Shown here: in pieces, positions 57,567-64,000 of the stretch | Layout: each line of letters opens with the position of its first letter | Numbering within the stretch: position 1 is the first letter of the stretch | Source of the DNA: Paracoccus marinus | Lineage (GTDB): Bacteria > Pseudomonadota > Alphaproteobacteria > Rhodobacterales > Rhodobacteraceae | Direction: 5' to 3' | Length of the DNA: 64,000 bases | NCBI RefSeq assembly: GCF_007018965.1 | Contig: NZ_VJYZ01000007.1 | Location: 166,012-230,011, forward strand | Position numbers and translations under genes: made by a program | Notes under the pieces: model-generated | Databases searched by the model: none | The model's input: the letters and a program-made list of their open reading frames with translations, nothing else | What the model was told of the DNA's origin: nothing

Positions 57567-58664
57567 TCACGCGCCGATCGGATCACCGGTCATGCGGTGG
57601 ACATGTTCGGCGCGCAGGTCCGTCGCGCCCCGGTCGAGCCACAGTGCGAGGATCAGAAGCGGTCCGTTCACGATCCGGCCCGACAGCGCCGCCCGCGTCA
57701 GCTCGGCCCGATCCATCAGGATGCCGCGGATATCCTCGCCTTCCTCGGCCAGCCCGCCGATGCCCGCGCAGCCGTCGGGCAGGTCGGCGATGCCCACATA
57801 GGCATAGATGTATTCGGCGGCGATGCCCGGCGTCGGATAGTGGTGCGGCGCGGGAATGAGCGTGTCGATGGTGATCCCCGCCTCCTCGACCGCCTCGCGC
57901 AGCATCGTCTCCTCCGGCCCCTCGCCCGCGTCGATGCGGCCGGCGATGGGTTCAAGGACGAACGGATCGGGGTCGAGGCGCGCGGCGGGGCCGGCGCGGA
58001 ACTGCTCGACCACCAGCACCCGGTCGCGCACCGGGTCCCACGGCAGCACCACCGCCGCGTCGCCCGAGACGAAGACGCCGCGGTGGACCGGCGCGGCCCA
58101 GCCGCCCTCGTGCCGGCAGGGCTGGAAATCATGTTCCTCCATCGCGAACCACGCAGCGTAGGGTTCGTTCACGGCAAGGCTGCGATAATCCATGCCGTCG
58201 ACGCGCGCCGGCATCAAGCGCCCGCGCAGGCGCGACGCGCACCAGCCCGCGATCATCGGCAGCCTTGCCGCGATCTCCCCGGCCATGCGGTGGGCGGGCC
58301 GGGACGCGACGTGGCGCGCGATTTCCACGGCCAGCTCGGCCTGCCAGCCGTCGCGCCAGTCATCTGGAACGTCGTCGCGCGGCCCGGCGTCATCCGTGAC
58401 ACCTAGCACCGTTTCCCCATGCCACGAAACGGCCGACAGCCCCATTACCGCCGCGTAGCGTCGCAGTATGGCGGAGTCCTCGACCCGCACCCCGTCCAGT
58501 CGCCCCTCACCCGGCGCAAGCCGCGGCCATCCGCCTGCGCGGATCCCCGACCACCGCCCGCCCGTGAGCATCCCCGCGACGATGACGCGCTGCCCGTGGC
58601 TCAACCCCAGCGCGTCGCGCAGCCGCGGGTCGGCCAGGGGGCCGATCAGGATGATGGACGCCAT
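57567..58664 (-). CDS. TrgB-like fusion: gamma-glutamylcyclotransferase-like domain plus Nudix hydrolase
   Basis: 365 residues. The N-terminal 180 (starting MASIILIGPLADPRL, with RLDGVRVEDSAILRRYAAVMG) resembles a gamma-glutamylcyclotransferase-like (AIG2) domain. The C-terminal half is an ADP-ribose-pyrophosphatase-type Nudix enzyme with Nudix box GRIDAGEGPEETMLREAVEEAG. This two-domain layout and the cysK neighbour fit TrgB of the R. sphaeroides tellurite-resistance locus. The real substrate is not known; ADP-ribose is the likely Nudix target. It follows a DUF2059 gene by three bases. Confidence 0.82.
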   Translation of the reverse strand: MASIILIGPLADPRLRDALGLSHGQRVIVAGMLTGGRWSGIRAGGWPRLAPGEGRLDGVRVEDSAILRRYAAVMGLSAVSWHGETVLGVTDDAGPRDDVPDDWRDGWQAELAVEIARHVASRPAHRMAGEIAARLPMIAGWCASRLRGRLMPARVDGMDYRSLAVNEPYAAWFAMEEHDFQPCRHEGGWAAPVHRGVFVSGDAAVVLPWDPVRDRVLVVEQFRAGPAARLDPDPFVLEPIAGRIDAGEGPEETMLREAVEEAGITIDTLIPAPHHYPTPGIAAEYIYAYVGIADLPDGCAGIGGLAEEGEDIRGILMDRAELTRAALSGRIVNGPLLILALWLDRGATDLRAEHVHRMTGDPIGA

Positions 58665-58667
58665 GCC

Positions 58668-59534
58668 CTACAGGCTCACGTCGCGAAGCGCGAGGGCCAG
58701 CTTGCCGCCCATCTCGTACATGATCGTCTGCATCGCCGCGCTGTAGCTTTGCTGCAGCATTGCGTCCAGCCGCCGCGAGGCGGGTGTTCCGGCCTGCCGG
58801 ATCAGCGTTTCCATCTCGGCATCGGACAGGGGCGCGAGGGCCAGGAACATCAGGGCCTCGGTCGTCCCCGTCTGTCCCGCCCGCACCGACGATTCCTGCC
58901 CCGCGATCTTGTCGATCCGGTCGGCTTCCGGGTCGACGCTGCCCGGAACCGCGCTGTCCATGCCGGCCATCAGCGCCAGCGTGTTGTTCATCGCATAGGC
59001 GACGGCGGCGTCCACCGCGCCCTGCGCCTCGACCAGCCGCCGCACCGCATCGACCCGCGGGTCCGCGCGCGAGGCGGCCGCGTCAAAGGACGCCAGCGCG
59101 GCATCGATCCCCCCCTGCTTCGCCATGACCGCGCGCGCCGCAAGCGACCGCGCGGCGACCCGCTGCCCCAGATCGGATGCGTGGAACGCAATCGCAGGCG
59201 CGATCGCGGCCGGATCAAGGGGTTCCATCTGCGCGCCAAGATCGCGCGCGACCAGCGCCCCGATCCGCTCGGCCGACAGACTGCCCTCGGCCGCCTTCAA
59301 CAGCTGCTCGTCGTAGGTTCGCCCCGTCGGATCGGCTTCGGCATCGGCCCGCACCTCCGCCTCGATCTCGACGACGATCAGCGCGTCGAGCCGGTCGAGA
59401 TGCAGGACCTGCCGCACCAGGTCCGCGCTCATGGTGCCGTCCTGAAGCGCCTGCGTGCCCGGCTCAGGCGCACCCTGGGCAAGAGCCGCCATGGGCAGCG
59501 CGGCAAAGACCACGATCAGCCCGATCCGCGCCAT
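58668..59534 (-). CDS. DUF2059-type secreted protein
   Basis: 288 residues from the Met opening a signal peptide (MARIGLIVVFAALPMAALAQ); the open frame upstream (to 59630) is basic and lacks a leader. The C-terminal part (MFLALAPLSDAEMETLIRQAGTPASRRLDAMLQQSYSAAM) is the DUF2059 helical motif. Mostly Ala/Asp-rich helices, likely periplasmic. First gene of the unit leading to the TrgB-like, cysK, MscS-type and RidA-like genes. Confidence 0.72.
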   Translation of the reverse strand: MARIGLIVVFAALPMAALAQGAPEPGTQALQDGTMSADLVRQVLHLDRLDALIVVEIEAEVRADAEADPTGRTYDEQLLKAAEGSLSAERIGALVARDLGAQMEPLDPAAIAPAIAFHASDLGQRVAARSLAARAVMAKQGGIDAALASFDAAASRADPRVDAVRRLVEAQGAVDAAVAYAMNNTLALMAGMDSAVPGSVDPEADRIDKIAGQESSVRAGQTGTTEALMFLALAPLSDAEMETLIRQAGTPASRRLDAMLQQSYSAAMQTIMYEMGGKLALALRDVSL

Positions 59535-59729
59535 CCTCAGCCCGGACCAGCCCCGTCGCGCACCGGGCAAGCCCCCCGCCATCCCGGCCGCGCCAGCGAT
59601 CGTTCGCGGTCGATCCGCCCGTCCTGTCATCGCCGCGCCTTCCGCTGATCCCGAACCAGATTCTCGTTCATCCCCTCTTGCGCTTCAACCCCCACCTCTC
59701 TAAACCCCCCGCTCACCACACCAAAGCGC

Positions 59730-59819
59730 GGAGAGGTGCCGGAGTGGTCGAACGGGGCGGTCTCGAAAACCGTTGAGCCTTCACGGGTTCCGTGGGTTCG
59801 AATCCCACCCTCTCCGCCA
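59730..59819 (+). tRNA. tRNA-Ser(CGA)
   Basis: 90 bases with encoded CCA (59817-59819). The acceptor GGAGAGG pairs with CCTCTCC. The anticodon stem GCGGT/ACCGT encloses CTCGAAA, anticodon CGA, reading UCG. A long variable arm follows, as in class II tRNAs, and the T-arm GTTCGAATC is standard. Confidence 0.96.
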
Positions 59820-59946
59820 CTTTCATCCATCGCCGCTGACGGTTTGATCACCGCATAAAGCGCCCGGTGATGTGGTTCCGTTGGGTCTACATCCAAGCCA
59901 AAGTTGACGTTGACACCGTGGGGTACTCGCCCGCCTGTCCCCCCGC

Positions 59947-60462
59947 TCACCGCGACCGCCGGGTCAGCCCTTCGATCGTCGGGCGCGGGACGGGCTGGGT
60001 GACAAGCTCGGGCCGGCGTCGCTCGTAAAAGGCATTGCCGCCGGTGGTCAGGACGTAGTGCATGTTGTCGTAGCGTGCCCGGTAACTGGCGGCGTGGAAG
60101 AACTGGGCGTTGCCGATCAGCGGATGACGCTCGCCGCGCAGGACGGCGACCGCCGCCTCGCGGACCATCGGGGCAGAGCGCGCGTCCATCCGGCGCGTCA
60201 TCACCCCCGGCGCGAACTGGTTCTTTTGCGACACCACGCCGCAGACCGTGCGCGGGTACCGGCCCGAGGCCGCCCGGTTCATCACCACGCTGCCGACCGC
60301 GACCATGCCGTCCCGGCTGGAGCGGTTGGATTCGAAGTACATGGCGCGTTCCATGCAGTCGAGCTCGGTGTGCCGCCTGAAGACACCGCAGCCGGACAAG
60401 GCGGCCACCGTGGCTGCAAGGAGGGCAAGCGTCCGTGTGGTCCGGGCAAGGCGAGTTCGCAT
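59947..60462 (-). CDS. SleB-like cell wall hydrolase, lipoprotein
   Basis: 171 residues. The N-terminus has a lipoprotein signal (LLAATVAALSGC, lipidated Cys25). The SleB/hydrolase-2 fold follows, with MERAMYFESNRSSRDGMVAVGSVVMNR (Glu44 being the likely catalytic acid), CGVVSQKNQFAP and the His-containing GNAQFFHAASY. Such enzymes cleave peptidoglycan glycan strands. The start is the ATG beginning the leader. It stands alone between tRNA-Ser and the large toxin-like gene. Confidence 0.85.
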   Translation of the reverse strand: MRTRLARTTRTLALLAATVAALSGCGVFRRHTELDCMERAMYFESNRSSRDGMVAVGSVVMNRAASGRYPRTVCGVVSQKNQFAPGVMTRRMDARSAPMVREAAVAVLRGERHPLIGNAQFFHAASYRARYDNMHYVLTTGGNAFYERRRPELVTQPVPRPTIEGLTRRSR

Positions 60463-60736
60463 GAATGGCTCGTCGGTTGGTACGCGTGGCACCTTGGCGG
60501 GCGCGGCCCGGATCGGCAAGGCGTCGAGGAACGCGCGCGCTCGGGGATCGCGGATGCCGGCCGCCAGCTGACCCTGGCGCTGGTGGATCGACGGTGTTCG
60601 CCCGGTCCACCGGCCCTCTGGCGGGAACCCGCCGGCACATCGACCATACGCCCTCACTGTCGTCTTTCCGTTACAAACCCCTCCTACCCCTCGAAGAGAA
60701 GCATTTCAGCAGCCATTCTTTTCAGGACCGAACTCG
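60463..60736. other. Divergent intergenic region between the sleB-like and toxin-like genes
   Basis: 274 bases. From about 60660 on it is less GC-rich than its surroundings (for example TTTCCGTTACAAACCCCTCC and AGCATTTCAGCAGCC), consistent with the promoter of the large rightward gene. No hairpin terminator or RNA is recognised. Confidence 0.35.
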
Positions 60737-63700
60737 ATGATTGCACCGTCCAAGGCCGATTCCGGGGCTACCAGCCGCGCCGCACAGGATGCCAGCCAGC
60801 GCATGGCGGCGGCGAACGCAGCCCCCGTGCCGAAACAGCAGGCGCCCGAGCCTGCGCGGACCCCGGCAGCCCCGCAGACCGAGCCGCCCGCCAACGCCGC
60901 GGCCGCACCGGTCGAGCCGCCGCCCGCCCGCGCCTCGGCGGTCGGCACGCAGCTCACGGCGGATCGCAAGGCGCAGATCGACGGGTTCATCAAGGACAAT
61001 GCCTTAAAGCCGCGGCACAGCATCTGGGCGCCGGGCGGGGGTCGCAGCGTCGGGCGGGCGCTGGGTGGCGAAAGCGAGCTGGGCAAGCTCGATGCCGGGG
61101 AACGCGACTATCTTGCCCGGCAGTCGGTTGCTGCGTGGCTCGGGTCGGACCCGTTCACCAGCGCGAAGCAGGCCGAGGATGCGCTGGCCCAGCTGGGTGA
61201 GAACCCTTCTGCGCGCCGGGAACTCGTGCGTGCGCTCGCGGCACCGCCGTTGCAGGATGCGGGACCCGCAGGGCATGGAGAGCCCTCCCTGCATGCCAAG
61301 GCATACACTGACGCGACCGACCGGATGCTCGACACCGCGCTCGAGGCGGATGCCAGGACGGTGCTGCAAAGCGCCGAGGGGAACGAAGCGCGGATCGCCG
61401 GCCGGACCCAGCACATGCCGATCGCCGTTCGGGCAAAGGTCTGGGCCACGCTCGCCGAGCCCGGCGCCGTTCCTGCCGCGACCCAGGAACGGCTGACCAC
61501 GTTGATGCTGGTGATGGAGGACGGGCGTTTCGCCGCGCGCGACCAGCTGCGGCAGTCGATGGCCGACGCGGTCGCGCATGCGCGCCGTCCGGGCAACAGT
61601 CTTCAGGACGACGCGGCCCGCGGCCTGATCGCGGGCAACATCGACGCGGCCCTTCGGGACAGCGGCACCCGCGCAATGCTGTTCGACCAGAACATCCCGC
61701 AAGAGCAGCGGATCTGGGCGATGAACCAGGTCGCCGAAGGGAACGCCCGCGGCCTCGCCTGCAATCGGTTCGCCGATGGCTGGGAAAGCGAGGCGATCTC
61801 GCAGGCCTACGCCCGGGCCGCAAACCAGCCGTATCTGGCCCGCGGCACCGAACCCCGGACGCTCGGCGGCGAGGCCCTGCGCTCGACCGTCGCCCTGGCG
61901 ATGGGACGCCAGCCGGACCTGCTGCCCGAAAACCCCGGCCCCGAGTTCCTCGCCAAAGGGCTCGACCAGCCGCTTTTTTCCGCGGGCGGCGACAACAAGC
62001 CGATCGACGTGGTCGCATCCAGCATCCGCGATCTCGGCGGCGATCAGGCGCAGGTGACGATCGTCCCGATCACCATCACCAGCGACAAGGAAGGCGCGGT
62101 GACCGTGCCGCTTTTCCGGGTCGAGACGGCGGACGGGCCGAAATTCGTCGATCACAACGGCGACCAGTACCGCAGCGTCCGGCACTGGGAGGAAACCAAC
62201 AAGCTGCCGAAGGGCAAGATGACCTATGCCGAGGGGCTGGACCTCGGCAACGCCACCCTCAAGACGACGAACACCCCCGGTGTCGTCGACAGCTTCGCCG
62301 AGGCTTTCGGCCAAACGCTGGATTATGCCGCGCTGGCTGTGTTGGGGGTGGGCGTGGTGGTCGCGGTCGTGGGGTCGGGGGGCAGCGCCGCCCCGCTCAT
62401 CGCGCCCGCAATGAGCGCCGCGGGTGGCTGGGGGGCGGCGCGAGCCGCACAATCGGCTTACGACCTCGCGACCCACGGGCACGATCTTGGCGACATGTCC
62501 GACCCGCAGGTGCGCAGCGCCATGCTGAACCTCGCCGCAAGCACGCTGTCGGTCGGGGCGGCCGCCAGGGCGGGCATGGCCATGAAGGGGGTGGCGGGTC
62601 AGGCGCCCGGGGCCGCCCGCGCGACCGCCGGTCTGCAGGTGGCCGCGACCGCGGCCGACGGCGCGGCCGTGGCGGATGCCGGTGTGCAGACGTGGCAGAA
62701 CTGGGACAGGATGTCCGGCCGCGAAAGGGCTGGCGCACTGGTGGGCATCGCCTTCTGGGGCGGGATGACGGTGGGCACGAGCCGCGTGGGCGGCCATGCC
62801 GCGACCGACATCGGCGATATGGCGACGATGGCGCGCCGCCTCGAGACGGGCACCGGCTATCCGATGACGCCGAACCCCGGGATGCTGCCCGGCGAGGTCG
62901 CCGTGCGCTACGGCGTCGGCCCGGACGGGCGGACGACGGACGTGCGGATCGAGTACGGGGGCACCGTGCCCCCCGACCGGCCCACCGCGGCCCGCCACGA
63001 CATCGCCGCGCAAAAGATCTCTGCGGCGGGCGGGCTGACCGACCGGCTGTCGCGCCTTCTGTCGGGGAACAGGCCGCCGGTCGGGTCCGAGGCCTGGGAA
63101 GCGGGCATCGAGATCGCCAAGATCCAGCGCGAGGCGGCCGACGTCAGCGCCGCGCTCGGCCGGCGCAACCTGTCCCCGCAGGAACGCATCCCGCTGGAAC
63201 TGCGCCAGCACGAGATCGACAGTGCGCTTGAGGGGCAGCAGGCCCGCCTTGCCTCGTGGGAAACCACGGGCAGCGGCGCGATCGCGGACGCCGCCCGCGG
63301 CAAGAACCAGGCCGCGCAACTGGGCTGGCCGGAGGCGCCGAACGGCTACACCTGGGTCGCGGGCGGAGACAAGCCGCACCTGCGCCGGCTGGACGCGGAC
63401 AAGGCGAAACTGACCTACGATCCCGCCACGGCGCATTTTACGGAGCGGCTGGAGGGGAATGCGAGCGGAACGCGCACCGGTCACGGGCAGACCGAGGTGG
63501 AGTTCGTGCTGGACGATCGAGGTGATCTATCCGTGGTGAGCGCCACGATCCGAGAGTACTGGACCGGCGTGGACCGGTCTGCGGCAGAGAAAAGTCTACA
63601 ACGGGAGGCGGCCGCAAGAGGCAACGACGGCGATCAGGGCGGTCATTACCTCGCGCGACGGTTCAGCGATGCCGGGGGGCTGCGCAATCTGTTTCCGCAG

Positions 63701-63928
63701 AACGCAAACTTGAACATGGGTGCTTACCGCAACTTCGAGGACGAATTAGCCAAGTGGGTTTCGCACGGATTTGACGTGCGGCTAAGCGTCGCCCCAAAGC
63801 TTCAAAATGAAAATGGTCGACCAGCTTCACTGTTTGTCAGCCTCGAGGTACGCCCTCCTCTGGATACCGATGCAGATAGCATACTCATGCGCACACTCCA
63901 TTTTGAAAACGAGGGCGGCGCGCGCTAG
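60737..63928 (+). CDS. Polymorphic-toxin-like protein with C-terminal DNA/RNA non-specific nuclease domain
   Basis: 1063 residues without a signal peptide. Residues 1-70 are Ala/Pro-rich. About 70-500 is a helical region that may correspond to DUF4781 (memory, unverified). Near 528-570 is a hydrophobic segment (ALAVLGVGVVVAVVG). A variable middle part follows. The C-terminal 140 residues fit the Endonuclea_NS_2 nuclease: His970 in GDQGGHYLARRF, Asn989 in LFPQNANLNMG and Glu1001 in NFEDELAKW, then the GRPASLFVSLEV strand. Codon usage changes at about 63510, just before this domain. No immunity gene is visible before the window ends. Confidence 0.75.
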   Translation: MIAPSKADSGATSRAAQDASQRMAAANAAPVPKQQAPEPARTPAAPQTEPPANAAAAPVEPPPARASAVGTQLTADRKAQIDGFIKDNALKPRHSIWAPGGGRSVGRALGGESELGKLDAGERDYLARQSVAAWLGSDPFTSAKQAEDALAQLGENPSARRELVRALAAPPLQDAGPAGHGEPSLHAKAYTDATDRMLDTALEADARTVLQSAEGNEARIAGRTQHMPIAVRAKVWATLAEPGAVPAATQERLTTLMLVMEDGRFAARDQLRQSMADAVAHARRPGNSLQDDAARGLIAGNIDAALRDSGTRAMLFDQNIPQEQRIWAMNQVAEGNARGLACNRFADGWESEAISQAYARAANQPYLARGTEPRTLGGEALRSTVALAMGRQPDLLPENPGPEFLAKGLDQPLFSAGGDNKPIDVVASSIRDLGGDQAQVTIVPITITSDKEGAVTVPLFRVETADGPKFVDHNGDQYRSVRHWEETNKLPKGKMTYAEGLDLGNATLKTTNTPGVVDSFAEAFGQTLDYAALAVLGVGVVVAVVGSGGSAAPLIAPAMSAAGGWGAARAAQSAYDLATHGHDLGDMSDPQVRSAMLNLAASTLSVGAAARAGMAMKGVAGQAPGAARATAGLQVAATAADGAAVADAGVQTWQNWDRMSGRERAGALVGIAFWGGMTVGTSRVGGHAATDIGDMATMARRLETGTGYPMTPNPGMLPGEVAVRYGVGPDGRTTDVRIEYGGTVPPDRPTAARHDIAAQKISAAGGLTDRLSRLLSGNRPPVGSEAWEAGIEIAKIQREAADVSAALGRRNLSPQERIPLELRQHEIDSALEGQQARLASWETTGSGAIADAARGKNQAAQLGWPEAPNGYTWVAGGDKPHLRRLDADKAKLTYDPATAHFTERLEGNASGTRTGHGQTEVEFVLDDRGDLSVVSATIREYWTGVDRSAAEKSLQREAAARGNDGDQGGHYLARRFSDAGGLRNLFPQNANLNMGAYRNFEDELAKWVSHGFDVRLSVAPKLQNENGRPASLFVSLEVRPPLDTDADSILMRTLHFENEGGAR

Positions 63929-64000
63929 GGCGTGTTGACAAAAGGGGTTCACCGGGCGCGGTGATCGTGATTCAAGCTGGTATCTGCAATGGAGACCAGC
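63927..64000. mobile_element. Probable left end of an IS5-family insertion sequence, cut by the window edge
   Basis: Right after the toxin CTAG the sequence runs GGGCGTGTTGACAAAAGGGG and, near the edge, ends ATGGAGACCAGC; both look like the terminal repeat and pre-transposase leader of IS5-family (IS427-group) elements as I remember them. CTAG is the preferred target and TA the usual duplication of that group. The transposase and the other end lie outside the window. Confidence 0.5.

Noticed and set aside
61004..63484. 826-residue minus-strand frame opposite the toxin-like gene
   Set aside because: Shadow frame rich in Arg, Gly and His; it ends where the codon bias of the real gene changes, which supports the plus-strand reading.

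Overview
The window is a dense, very GC-rich stretch of chromosome from an alphaproteobacterium, most likely a Paracoccus-like member of the Rhodobacteraceae/Paracoccaceae. The evidence is the gene content: a fused ispDF, an hflK-hflC-degP cluster, an acs gene, a DUF6477/DUF6456 pair, a cysK plus TrgB-like Nudix locus, a GyrA with natural Ala at the quinolone position, and several short secreted proteins of Rhodobacteraceae type. I see no rRNA operon, CRISPR array or complete prophage. Two tRNA genes are present, Leu(CAA) and Ser(CGA).

Layout. 1-1.4 kb: 3' part of a beta-helix protein running in from the left. 1.6-8.0 kb: small secreted protein, acetyl-CoA synthetase, a 23-codon linker ORF, then two tandem paralogous MFS (metabolite:H+ symporter type) transporters with an unusual cysteine-bearing periplasmic insert. 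8.1-11 kb: leftward secreted protein, fatty-acid hydroxylase, DjlA-like co-chaperone and GNAT acetyltransferase. 11.1-14.9 kb: ppk1-ppx polyphosphate pair. 14.9-16.2 kb: MerR regulator diverging from a class IV aminotransferase across a clear MerR-type promoter. 16.8-18.9 kb: groES-groEL behind a perfect CIRCE element. 19-25.6 kb: rightward run of GumN-like protein, SnoaL-like protein, Mn-type pyrophosphatase, HAD hydrolase, MaoC, ribF, YcgN and threonine aldolase. 25.6-27.7 kb: leftward ispDF-pgpA-cinA. 28-34.6 kb: rpiA-gor, then hflK-hflC-degP. 34.7-40 kb: IalB-like protein, HerA-like ATPase, DUF6477 and HTH-DUF6456. 40-44.2 kb: peroxiredoxin, lipA, HxlR/flavodoxin pair, tRNA-Leu, and a DUF883/holin-like membrane pair. 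44.3-50.3 kb: grxD-bolA, gph, a DUF442 phosphatase-like protein, an IMPACT protein, a sulfotransferase-like protein, a RatA/COQ10 protein, a 58-residue membrane protein, YpfJ metallopeptidase, DedA and DsbB. 50.4-53.2 kb: gyrA. 53.3-59.5 kb: leftward DUF2059, TrgB-like Nudix, cysK, MscS-type channel and RidA. 59.7-60.5 kb: tRNA-Ser and a SleB-like lipoprotein. 60.7 kb to the right edge: a 1063-residue polymorphic-toxin-like protein ending in a non-specific nuclease domain, followed at once by what looks like the end of an insertion sequence.

Most of the window is conserved housekeeping. The parts that depart from that are: the toxin, whose nuclease tip changes codon usage and whose stop codon coincides with the apparent IS junction; the duplicated transporter with its periplasmic insert and linker micro-ORF; two direct repeats that duplicate translation starts (acetyltransferase, ppk1); the MerR and HxlR operators; and the TrgB/cysK/MscS cluster. 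Everything was read by eye. Family names rest on motifs and memory, not on database searches.
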